Assembly (NCBI RefSeq): GCF_963924675.1
Contig: NC_089220.1
Span: 88,787,168 to 88,851,167, forward strand
Length of the DNA: 64,000 bases
From: Phocoena phocoena
Taxonomy: Eukaryota; Chordata; Mammalia; Artiodactyla; Phocoenidae
Direction of reading: 5' to 3'
Both the position numbers and the translations under genes were made by a program. The notes below the pieces were generated by a model. That model was not told the origin of the DNA. It worked only from the letters and a program-made list of their open reading frames with translations, and made no database searches. How positions within the stretch are numbered: the stretch's first letter is position 1; every line of letters starts with the position of its first letter. Shown piece by piece: positions 42,933 through 54,640 of the stretch.

Positions 42933-45900
42933 AGGTAATCTTAAATGTAAATGGTTTAAATGCTCCAACCAAAAGACACAGACTGGCTGAATGGAAACAA
43001 AAACAAGACCAATATAGATGCTGTCTACAGGAGACCCACTTCAGACCTAGGGACACATAAAGACTGAAAGTGAGCAGATAGAAAAAGATATTCCATGCAA
43101 ATGGAAATCAAAAGAAAGCTGAAGTAGCAATTCTCATATCAGACAAAATAGACTTTAAAATAAAGACTATTACAAGAGACAAGGCCACTACATAATGATC
43201 AACGGATCAATCCAAGAAGAAGATATAACAAGTGTAAATATATATGCACCCAACATAGGAGCACCTCAACACATAAGGCAAATGCTAACAGCCATAAAAG
43301 GGGAAAGCGACAGTAACACAATCATATTAGGGGACTTCAACACCCCACTTTCACCAATGGACAGATCATACAAAATGAAAATAAGGAAGGAAACACAAGC
43401 TTTAAATGATACATTAAACAAGATGGACTTAATTGATATTTATAGGACATTCTATCCAAACAACAGAATACACTTTCTCCTCAAGTGCTCATGGAACATT
43501 CTCCAGGATAGATCATATCTTGGGTCACAAATCAAGCCTTGGTAAATTTAAGAAAACTGAAATCGGATCAAGTATTCTGACCACAATGCTATGAGACTAG
43601 ATATCAATTACAGGGAAAAATCTGTAAAATTTACAAACACATGGACGATAAATAATACACTACTTGACAACTGAGAGATCGCTGAAGAAATCAGAGGAAA
43701 TAAAAAAAATACCTAGAAACAAATGACAATGAAAAACGACGATGCAGAAAAAGCAATTCTAACAGGGAAGTTGATAGCATTACAATCCTACCTCAAGAAA
43801 CAAGAAAAATCTCAAATAAACAACCTAACCTTACACCTAAAGCAATTAGAGAAAGAAGGATAAGAACAAAAAGAAAAACAACCCAAAGTTAGAAGAAGGA
43901 AAGAAATCATAAAAATAAGAAACAAATGAAAAAGAAATGAAGGAAATAACAGCAAAGATCAATAAAACTAAAAGTTGGTTCTTTGAGAAGATAAACAAAA
44001 TTGATAAACCATTAGCCAGACTTTCCAGAAAAAAAGGGAGACTTAAATCAGTAGAATTAGAAATGAAAAAGGAGAAGGAACAACTGACACTGAGGAAATA
44101 CAAAGGACCATGAGAGATTACTACAAGCAACTCTGTGCCAATAAAATGGACAACCTGGAAGAAATGGACAAATTCTTAGAAACGCACAACCTTCTGAGAC
44201 TGAACCAGGAAAAATAAAAAATATAAACAGACCAACCACAAGCACTGAAATTGAAACTGTGACTAATAATCTTCCAATGGGCTTCCCTGGTGGTGCTGTG
44301 GTTAAGAATCTGCCTGCCAGTGCAGGGACACAGGTTTGAGGCCTGGTCTGGGAAGATCCCCCCTCCTGCGGAGCAACTAAGCCGATGCGCCACAACTACT
44401 GATTCTGTGCTCTAGAGCCCACAAGCCACAACTACTGAAGCCAGTGCGCCTAGAGCCCATGCTCTGCAACAAGAGAAGCCACCACAATGAGAAGCCCACG
44501 CACCACAATGAAGACTAGCTCCCACTCACTGCAACTAGAGAAGGCCTACACACAGCAATGAACACCCAATGCAGCCAAAAATAAATAAATAAAATAAATA
44601 AATTTATCAAAAAAAAACCCACCTCCCAACAAACAAAAGTCCAGGACCAGATGGCTTCACAGGCAAAATCTATCAAATATTTAGAGAAGAGTTAACATCT
44701 ATCCTTTAAAACTTCCAAAATATAGCAGAGGGAGAAACACTCCCAAACTTATTCTACGAAGCCACCATCACTCTGATACCAAAACCAGACAAAGATGTCA
44801 CAAATAAAGAAAACTACAGACTAATATCACTGATGAACATAGATGCAAAAATCCTCAACAAAATACTAGCAAACAGGATCCAACAGCACATTAAAAGGAT
44901 CATACACCATGATCAAGTGGGGTTTATCCCAGGAATGCAAGGATTCTTCAATATATGGAAATCAATCAATGTGATACAGCATATTAACAAATTCTAGAAG
45001 AAAAACCATATGATCGTCTCAATAGATGCAGAAAAAGCTTTTGACAATTTCAACACCCAGTTATGATAAAAACTCTCCAGAAAGTGTGCATACAGGGAAG
45101 CTACCTCAATATAATAAAGGCCATATATGACAAACCCACAGCAAACATCATTCTCAATGGTGAAAAACTGAAACCATTTCCACTAAGATCAGGAAAAAGA
45201 CAAAGTTGTGCATTCTCACCACTATTATTCAACATAGTTTTCAAAATTTTAGCCACAGCAATCAGAGGAGAAAAAGAAATAAAAGGAATCCAAATTGGAA
45301 AAGAAGAAATAAAATTGTCACTGTTTGTAGACAATATGATATCATACATAGAGAATCCCAAAGATGCTACCAGAAAAATACTAGAGCTGGTTAATGAATT
45401 AATGAATTCGGTTAAGTAACAGGATATAAAATTAATGCACAGAAGTCTCTTGCATTCCTATACACTAATGATGAAAAACCTGAAAGATAAATGAAGGAAA
45501 CACTTCTATTTACCACTGCAACATAAAGAATAAGATACCAACGAATAAACGTACCTAAGGAGACAAAAGACCTGTATGCAGAAAACTATAAGACACTGAT
45601 GAAAGAAATTAAAGATGATACAACCAGATGGAGAGATATACCATGTTCTTGGATTGTAAGAACCAACATTATGAAAATGACTATACTACCCAAAGCAATC
45701 TAGAGATTCAATGCAATCCCTATCAAACTACCAATGGCATTTTTCACAGAACTACAACAAAAAATTTCACAATTTGTATGGAAACACAGAAGATCCCGAA
45801 TAGCCAAAGCAATCCTGAGAAAGAAAAATGGAGCTGGAGGAATCAGGCTCCCTGACTTCAGATTATACTACAAAGTTACAGTAATCCAGACAGTCTGGTG

Positions 45901-46430
45901 CTGACACAAAAACAGAAATATAGATCAATTGAACAGGATAGAAAGCCCAGAGATAAACCCACGCACATACGAACACCTTATCTTTGATGAAAGAGGCAAG
46001 AATATTCAATGGAGAAAATACAGCCTCTTCAATAAGTGGTGCTGGGAAACTGGACAACTACATGTAAAAGAATGAAATTAGAACACTCCCTAACACCATA
46101 CACAAAAATAAACTCAAAATGGATTAAAGACCTAAATGTAAGGCCAGACACTATAAAAGTCTTAGAGGAAAACATAGATGGAACACTCTATGACATAAAT
46201 CACAGCAAGATCCTTTTTGACCCACCTCCTAGAGAAAAGGAAATAAAAACAAAAAGAGACACACGGGACCTAATGAAACTTAAAAGTTTTTGCACAGCAA
46301 AGGAAACCATAAACAAGATGAAAAGACAGCCCTCAAAATGGGAGAAAATATTTGCAAATGAAGCAACTGACAAAAGATTAATCTCCAAAATTTACAAGCA
46401 GCTCATGCAACTCAGTATCAAAAAAACAAA
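42933..46430 (+). pseudogene. L1-E ORF2 relic
   Basis: Endonuclease piece 43,195-43,545 ('NIYAPNIGAPQHIRQMLTAI', 'ILGDFNTPLSP'). RT core 45,063-45,419, in which the catalytic box has decayed to '[11 protein letters not shown]'. The C-terminal piece is at 46,036-46,443. Frames change several times. Confidence 0.85.
44279..44625 (+). mobile_element. CHR SINE in L1-E
   Basis: The head 'gggcttccctggtggtgctg' and the body with 'gccacaactactgaagcc' end in 'ataaataaataaaataaata'. Same subfamily as the copy at 26.3 kb. L1-E text 'aatcttccaa' before it continues as 'cccaacaaacaaaag' after it. Confidence 0.9.
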
Positions 46431-47630
46431 CAGGGGGTGTTGAGGAAGATGGCAGAAGAGTAAGAGGCAGAGATCACCTTCCTCCCCACAGACACATCAG
46501 AAATACATCTACACGTGGAACTGCTCCTATAGAACAACCATTGAATGCTGGCAGAAGACCTCAGACCTCCCAAAAGGCAAGAAACTCCCCACGTACCTGG
46601 ATAGGGCAAACGGAAAAACAGAGACAAAAGAATAGGGACGGGACCTGCACCAGTGGGAGGAAGCTGTGAAGGAGGAAAGGTTTCCACACACGTGGAAGCC
46701 CCTTCGTGGGCAGAGACTGCTGGTGGCAGAGGGGGGAAGCTTCAGAGCCACGGAGGAGAGCGCAGCAACAGGGGTGCAGAGGGCAAAGTGGAGAGATTCC
46801 CACACAGAGGATCGGTGCCAACCAGCACTCACCAGTCTGAAAGGCTTGTCTGCTCACCTGCCTCAGTAGGCAGGGGCTGGGAGCTGAGGCTCGGGCTTTG
46901 GAGCTTAGATGCCAGGGAGAGGACTGGGGTTGGCAGCGTGAACACAGACTGAAGGGGTTAGTGCACCACGGCTAACCGGAAGGGAGTCGGGGGAAAAGTC
47001 TGGAGCTGCCAAAGAGACAAGAGACTTTTTCTTCCCTCTTTGTTTTCTGCTGCACGAGGAGAGGGGATTAAGAGCACTGCTTAAAGGAGCTCCAGAGACG
47101 GGCACGAGCTGCGGCTAACAGCGCAGACCCCAGAGACGGGCATGAGACGCTAAGGCTGCTGCTGCCGCCACCAAGAAGCCTGTATGCAAGAACAGGTCAC
47201 TCTCCACAACTCCCCTCCCAGAAGCCTGTGCAGCCGCCACTGCCAGTGTCCCATGATCCAGGCACAACTTCCCCCGGAGAACGCATGGCCCACCTCATGC
47301 TGGTGCAACGTCACTCCAGCCTCTGCCGCCGCAGGCTCACGCCGCATCCACATCCCTCCTTCCCCCCAGCCTGAGTGAGCCAGAGACACCGAATCAGCTG
47401 CTCCTTTAACCCCGTCCTGTCTGAGCGAAGAACAGACGCCCTCAGGTGACCTACACGCAGAGGCAGGGCCAAATACAAACCTGAGCCCTGGGACATGTGC
47501 GAACAAAGAAGAGAAAGAGAAATTTCTCCCAGCAGCCTCAGGAGCAGTGGATTAAATCTTCACAATCAACTTGATGGACCCTGCATCTGTGGAATACCTG
47601 AATAGACAACGAAACATCCCAAATTGAGGA
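46431..47630 (+). promoter_or_regulatory. L1-F 5' UTR (promoter region)
   Basis: This GC-rich leader precedes the pyrimidine tract and ORF1 and has many CpG dinucleotides between about 46,560 and 47,480. That is what is expected of an L1 internal promoter. The long cysteine/proline-rich frames on both strands here are composition artefacts. Confidence 0.7.
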
Positions 47631-47856
47631 CATGGACTTTGAGAGCAAGATATATTATTTTTTCCCCTTTTCCTCTTTTTGTGAGTGTGTATGTGTATGC
47701 TTCTGTGTGAGATTTTGTCTGTATAGCTTTGCTTTCACCATTTGTCCTAGGGTTCTGTCCGTCTGTTTTTTGTTTTGTTTTATTTTGTTTTACTCTTTAA
47801 AAAAACTTTTTTCTTAATAATAATTTTTTATTTTTTAATAACTATTTTATTTTACC

Positions 47857-47909
47857 CTCTTTCCTTCCTCCCTTCCTTCCTCCCTTCCTTCCTCCCTCCC
47901 TCCCTCCCT

Positions 47910-47960
<51 letters not shown>
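47857..47960. repeat. Pyrimidine microsatellite (CCTT/CCCT/CT)n
   Basis: CCTTCCTC units pass into CCCT and then pure CT runs in the L1-F 5' UTR. Confidence 0.95.
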
Positions 47961-47961
<1 letters not shown>

Positions 47962-48473
47962 CCCCTTTTATTGTGAGCCTTGTGGCTGAAAGGCTCTTGG
48001 TGCTCCAGCTAGGAGTCAGTGCTGTGCCTCTGAGGTGAGGGAGCCAACTTCAGGACATTGGTCCACCAGAGACCTCCCAGTTCCATGTAATTTAAATGAC
48101 GAAAATCTCCCAGAGATCCCCATCTCAACACCAAGACACAGCTTCACTCAACGACCAGCAAGCTACAGTGCTGGACACCCTATGCCAAACAACTAGCAAG
48201 ACAGGAACACAGCCCCAAGCATTAGCAGAGAGGCTGCCTAAAATCATAATAAGCCCACAGAAACCCCCATACACAACAACAGACGTGGACCTGCCCATCA
48301 GAAAGACAAGATCCAGCCTCATCCATCAGAACACAGGCACCAGTGCCCTCTACCAGGAAGCCTATGCAATCCACTAAACCAACTTTAGCCACTGGGGACA
48401 GACACCAAAACAATGGGAACTACGAACCTGCAACCTGCAAAAAGGAGACCCCAAACACAGTAAGTTAAGCAAA

Positions 48474-49360
48474 ATGAGAAGACAGAGAAACACACAGCAG
48501 ATGAAGGAGCAAGGTAAAAACCCACCAGGCCTAACAAATGAAGAGAAAATAGGCAGTCTACCTGAAAAAGAATTCAGAACAATGATAGTAAAGATGATCC
48601 AAACTCTTGGAAGTAGAATAGCGAAAATGCAAGAAACATATAACAAGGACCTAGAAGAACTAAAGAGGAAACAAGCAATGATGAACAACACAATAAATGA
48701 AATTAACAATACTCTAAAAGTGATAAATAGCAGGATAACTGAGGCAGAAGAACAGATAAGTGACGTAGAAGATAAAATAGTGGAAATAACTACTGCACAG
48801 CAGAATGAAGAAAAAAGAATGAAAAGAACTGAGGACAGTCTCAGAGACCTCTGGGACAACATTAAATGCACCAACATTCGAATTATAGGGGTCCCAGAGG
48901 AAGAAGAGAAAAAGAAAGGGACTGAGAAAATATTTGAGGAGATTATAGTTGAAAACTTCCCTAATATGGGAAAGGAAAGAGTTAATCAAGTCCAGGAAGC
49001 ACAGAGAATGCCATACAGGATAAATCCAAGGAGAAACACACCAAACACATATTAACCAAACTATCAAAAATTAAATACAAAAAAAAATATTAAAAGTAGC
49101 AAGGGAAAAACAACAAATAACACACAAGGGAATCCTCATAAGGTTAACAGCTGATCTTTCAGCAGAAATGCTGCAAACCAGAAGGGATTGGCAGGACATA
49201 TTTAAAGAGACGAAAAGAAAAACCTACAACCAAGATTACTCTACCCAGCAAGCATCTCATTCAGATTTGATGGAGAAATTAAAACCTTTATAGACAAGCA
49301 AAAGCTGAGAGAGTTCAGCACCACGAAACCAGCTTTACAACAAATGCTAAGGGAACTTCA
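48474..49360 (+). pseudogene. L1-F ORF1, one frameshift
   Basis: The first 193 codons are open to 49,055: a start with 'NEEKIGSLPEKEFRTMIVKM', a long coiled coil, then 'CTNIRIIGVPEEEEKKKGTE' of the RNA-recognition domain. The C-terminal domain continues in another frame as 'PIRLTADLSAEMLQTRRDW'. A single-base loss near 49,050 explains the break. The protein would otherwise be about 300 residues. Confidence 0.85.
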
Positions 49361-49422
49361 CTAGGCAATAAACACAAGAGAAGGAAAAGACCTACAATAA
49401 CAAACCCAAAACAATTAAGAAA

Positions 49423-52400
49423 ATGGGAATAGGAACATACATATCAATAATTACCTTAAATGTAAATGGATTAAATGCTCCCACCAAAAGACACAGACTG
49501 GCTGAATGGATACAAAAACAAGACCAATATAGATACTGTCTGTCTACAAGAGACCCACTTCAGACCTAGGGACACATACAGATTGAAAGTGGGATGGAAA
49601 AAGATATTCCATGCAAATGGAAATCAAAAGAAAGCTGGAGTAGCAATTCTCAAATCAGACAAAATAGACTTTAAAATAAAGACTATTATAAGAGATAAAG
49701 AAGGACACTACATAATGATCAAGGGATTGATCCAAGAAGAAGATATAACAATTGTAAATATTTATGCACCCAACATAGGAGCACCTCAATACATAAGGCA
49801 AATACTAACAGCCATAAAAGGGGAAATCAACAGTAACACAATCATAGTATGGGACTTCAACACCCCACTTTCACCAAAGTACAAATCATCCAAAATGAAA
49901 ATAAATAAGGAAACACAAGCTTTAAATGATACATTAAACAAGATGGACTTAATTGATATTTATAGGATATTCCATCCAAAAACAACAGAATACACATTTT
50001 TTTCAAGTGCTCATGGAACATTCTCCAGGATAGATCATATCTTGGGTCACAAATCAAGCTTTGATAAATTAAGAAAATTGAAATTGTATCATGTATCTTT
50101 TCTAACCACAATGCTATGAGACTAGATATCAATTACAGGAAAAGATGTGTAAAAAATACGAACACATGGAGGCTAAACAATACACTACTTAATAACGAAG
50201 TGATCACTGAAGAAATCAAAGAGGAAATCAAAAACTACCTAGAAACAAATGGCAATGGAGACACGACGACCCAAAACCTATGGGATGCAGCAAAAGCAGT
50301 TCTAAGAGGGAAGTTTATAGCAATACAATCCTACCTTAGGAAACAGGAAACATCTCAAATAAACAACCTAACCTTGCACCTAAAGCAGTTAGAGAAAGAA
50401 GAACAGAAAAACCCCAAAGTTAGCAGAAGGAAAGAAAGCATAAAGATCAGATCAGAAATAAATCAAAAGGAAATGATGGAAATGATAGCAAAGATCAGTA
50501 AAACTAAAAGCTGGTTCTTTGAAAAGATGAATAAAATTGATAAACCATTAGCCAGACCCATCAAGAAAAAAGGGGAGAAGACTCAAATCAATAGAATTAG
50601 AAATGAAAACGGAGATGTAACAACTGACATTGCAGAAATACAAAGGATCATGAGAGATTACTACAAGCAACTCTATGCCAATAAAATGGACAACCTGGAA
50701 GAAATAGACAAATTCTTAGAAATGCACAACATGCCGAGACTGAACCAGGAAGAAATAGAAAATATAAACAGACCAATCACAAGCACTGAAATTGAAACTG
50801 TGATTAAAAATATTCCAACAAACAAAAGCCCAGGACCAGATGGCTGCACAGGCGAATTCTATCAAACAGTTAGAGAAGAGCTAACACCTCGAATTCTATC
50901 AAACAGTTAGAGAAGAGCTAACACCTATCCTTCTCAAACTCTTCCAAAATATAGCAGAGGGAGGAACACTCCCAAACTCATTCTATGAAGCCAACATCAC
51001 CCTGATACCAAAACAAGACAAAGATGTCCCAAAGAAAGAAAACTACAGGCCAATATCACTGATGAATATAGATGCAAAAATCCTCAACAAAATACTATCA
51101 AACAGAATCCAACAGCACATTAAAAGGATCATCCACCATGATCAAGTGGGGTTTATTCCAGGAATGCAAGGTTTCTTCAATATATGCAAATCAATCAACG
51201 TAATACACCATATTAACAAATTGAAGGAGAAAAACCGTATGATCATCTCAATAGATGCAGAGAAAGCTTTCGACAAAATTCAACACCCATTTATGATAAA
51301 AACCCTGCCAAAAGTAGGCATAGAGGGGACTTTCCTCAACATAATAAAGGCCTTATATGACAAACCCACAGCCAACATCATCCTCAACGGTGAAATACTG
51401 AAAACATTTCTACTAAGATCAGGAACAAGACAAGGTTGCCCACTCTCACCACTGTTATTCAACATAGTTTTGGAAGTTTTAGCCACAGCAATCAGAGAAG
51501 AAAAAGAAATAAAAGGAATCCAAATCAGAAAAGAAGAAGTAAAACTGTCACTGTTTGCAGATAACATGATACTCTACATAGAGAATCCTAAAGATGCCAC
51601 CAGAAGACTACTAGAGCTAATCAATGAATTTGGTAAAGTAGCAGGATACAAAATTAATGCACACAAATTTCTGGCATTCCTGTACACTAATGATGAAAAA
51701 TCTGAAAGTGAAATTAAGAAAACACTCCCATTTACCATTGCAACAAAAAGAATAAAATATCTAGGAATAAACCTACCTAAGGAGACAAAAGACCTGTATG
51801 CAGAAAATTATAAGACACTGATGAAAGAAATTAAAGATGATACAAGCAGCTGGAGAGATATACCATATTCTTGGAGTGGAAGAATCAAAATAGTGAAAAC
51901 GACTCTACTACCCAAAGCAATCTACAGATTCAGTGCAATCCCTATCAAACTACCAATGGCATTTTTCAAAGAAGTAGAGCAAAAAATTTCACAATTTGTA
52001 TGGAAACACAAAAGACCCCAAATAGCCAAAGCAACCTTGTGAATGAAAAACGGAGCTGGAGGAATCAGGATCCCTGACTTCAGACTATACTACAAAGCTA
52101 CAGTAATCAAGAGAGTATGGTACTGGCACAAAAACAGAAATATAGATCAATTGAACAGGACAGAAAGCCCAGAGATAAACCCACGCACATATGGTCACCT
52201 TATCTTTGATAAAGGAGGCAAGATTATACAGTGGAGAAAAAACAGCCTCTTCAATAAGTAGTGCTGGGAAAACTGGACAGGTTCATGTAAATGTATGAGA
52301 TTAGAACATTCCCTAACACCATACACAAAAATAAGCTGAAAATGGATTAAATACCTAAATATAAGGGCAGAAACTATCAAACTCTTAGAGGAAAACATAG

Positions 52401-53275
52401 ATGGAACACGCTATGATATAAATCACAGTAAGATCCTTTTGATCCACCTCCTAGAAAAATGGAAATAAAAACAAAAATAAACAAATGGTACCTAATGAAA
52501 CTTAAAAGCTTTTGCACAGCAAAGGAAACCATAAACAAGACCAAAAGGAAACCCCCAGAATGGGAGAAAATATTTGCAAATGAAGCAACTGGCAAAGGAT
52601 TAATCTCCAAAATTTACAAACAGCTCATGCAGCTCAATAACAAAAAAACAGACAACCCAATCCAAAAATGGTAAGCAGACCTAAATAGACACTTCTCCAA
52701 AGAAGATAAACAGATTGCCAGCAAACACATGAAAGAATCCTCAACATCATTAATCATTAGAGAAATGCAAATCAAAACTACAACGAGACATCATCTCACA
52801 CCTGTCTGAATGGTCATCATCAAAAAATCTACAAACAATAAATGCTGGAGAGGGTGTGGAGAAAAGGGAACCCTCTTGCACTGTTGGTGGGAATGTAAAT
52901 TGATACAGCCACTATGGAGAACAGTATGGAGGTTCCTTAAAAAACTACAAATAGAACTACCATATGACACAACAATCCCACTACTGGGCATATACCCTGA
53001 GCAAACCATAATTCAAAAAGAGTCATGTACCAATATGTTCATTGCAGCTCTATTTACAATAGCCAGGACATGGAAGCAACCTAAGTGTCCATCAACAGAT
53101 GAATGGATAAAGAAGATGTGGCACATATATACAATGGAATATTACTCAGCCATAAAAAGAAACGAAATTGAGTTATTTGTAGTGAGGTGGATGGATCTAG
53201 AGCCTGTCATACAGAGTGAAGTAAGTCAGAGAGAGAAAAACAAATACCGTATGCTAACACATGTATATGGAATCT
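49423..53275 (+). pseudogene. L1-F ORF2, nearly complete but inactivated
   Basis: The frame opens with 'MGIGTYISIITLNVNGLNAP'. A 'tgtctgtc' duplication near 49,540 shifts it. The rest of the endonuclease is open at 49,475-50,119, but the usual GDFN motif reads 'VWDFNTPLSP'. The linker is open to 50,910, where an exact 37-bp tandem duplication (50,853-50,889 and 50,890-50,926) shifts the frame again. The RT core is open at 51,062-52,042, but the catalytic FADD is 'FADNM' (Asn codon at 51,563). The C-terminus is at 52,810-53,277. At least three independent lesions make it inactive. Confidence 0.88.
50853..50926 (+). repeat. Exact 37-bp tandem duplication in L1-F ORF2
   Basis: Two identical units start 'cgaattctatcaaacag'. 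The length is not a multiple of three, so it breaks ORF2. L1-E at the matching place has the unit once. Confidence 0.92.
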
Positions 53276-54640
53276 AAGAAAAAAAAAGTCATTAAGAACC
53301 TAGAGGTATGATGAGAATAAAGACACCGACCTACTAGAGAATGGACGTGAGGATATGCGGAGGGGGAATCGTAAGCTGTGACAAAGTGAGAGAGTGGCAT
53401 GGACATATATACACTACCAAAGGTAAAATAGATATCTAGTGGGAAGCAGCCTGATAGCAGAGGGAGATCAGCTCAGTGGTTTGTGACCACCTAGAGGGGT
53501 GGGATAGGGAGGGTAGGAGGGAGGGAGACGCAAGAGGGAAGAGATATGGGAACGTACGTATATGTATAACTGATTCACTTTGTTATAAAGCAGAAACTAA
53601 CACACCATTGTAAAGCAATTATATTCCAATAAAGATGTTAAAAAAAAAAACCCAATCCAAAAATGGGCAGAATACTTTAATAGACATTACTCCAAAGTAG
53701 ATTACCAAAGATTGCCAACAAACACATGAAAGGATGCTCAACATCACTAATTATTAGAGAAATGCAAGTCAAAGTACTATGAGTTATTACCTCACAGCAG
53801 TCAGAATGGCCATCATCAAAATAGCTACAAACAATAAAGTGCTAGAGAGGGTGTGGAGAAAAGGGAACCCTCTTGCACTGTTGGTGGGAATGTAAATTGA
53901 TATAGCCACTATGGAGAACAGTATAGAGGTTCCTTAAAAATCTAAAAATAGAACTACCATACGAGCTAGCAATCCCACTACTGGGCATATACCCTGAGAA
54001 AAGCATAATTCGAAAAGAGTCATGTACCACAATGTTCATTGCAGCTGTATTTACATTAGCCAGGACATGGAAGCAACCTAAGTGTCCATCAATAAATGAA
54101 TGCATCAAGAAGATGTGGCACATATATACCATGGAATATTTCTCAGCTATAAAAAGAAACAAAACTGAATTATTCATAGTTAGGGGGATGCACTTAGAGT
54201 CTGTCATTCATACAGAGTGAAGTAAATCAGAAAGAGAAAAACAAAGACAGTATGCTAACACATATATATGGAATCTAAAAAAAAAAGGTTCTGAAGAACC
54301 TAGGGGCAGGACAGGAATAAAGACGCAGATGTAGAGAATGGACTTGAGAACAGGGGGAGGGGGAAGGGTACGCTGGGGCGAAGTGAGAGAGTGGCATGGA
54401 CTTATAAACACTACTAAATGTAAAATAGATAGCTAGTGGGAAGCAGCCACATAGCACAGGGAGATCAGCTCAGTGCTTTGTGACCACCTAGAGGGGTGGG
54501 ATAGGGAGGGTGGGAAGGAGTCGCAAGAGGGAGGAGATATGGGGATGTATGTGTACGTATATCTGATTCGCTTTGTTTTACAGCAGCAACTAACATAACA
54601 ATGTAAAGCAATTATACTCCAATAAAGATGTTTAAAAAAA

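Larger units (their letters stand above)
46431..53650 (+). mobile_element. Youngest full-length L1 (L1-F), nested in L1-E
   Basis: It begins 'gggggtgttgaggaagatgg', the usual 'aagatggc' start of mammalian L1 leaders. It has a GC-rich 5' UTR (46,431 to about 48,470) with a pyrimidine microsatellite, ORF1 (48,474 to about 49,360), ORF2 (49,423 to about 53,275) and a 3' UTR ending in 'aataaagatgtt' plus about 13 A's. At 7.2 kb it is full length. I cannot see a clean target duplication, because both flanks are A-rich. Confidence 0.88.
42933..54640 (+). mobile_element. L1 (L1-E), ORF2 to 3' end, split by a nested L1
   Basis: It starts at the first ORF2 codons ('cttaaatgtaaatggtttaa') and runs to 46,430, then resumes at about 53,650 and ends with 'aataaagatgttt' plus A's at 54,640. 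A CHR SINE interrupts it at 44,279 and the full-length L1-F at 46,431. Without insertions it is about 4.2 kb, that is, 5'-truncated at ORF2. Confidence 0.85.

Noticed and set aside
46418..47506. Several long Cys/Pro/Ser-rich ORFs on both strands
   Set aside because: They overlap one another in the GC-rich L1-F 5' UTR, where stops are rare by composition. None has a family motif.
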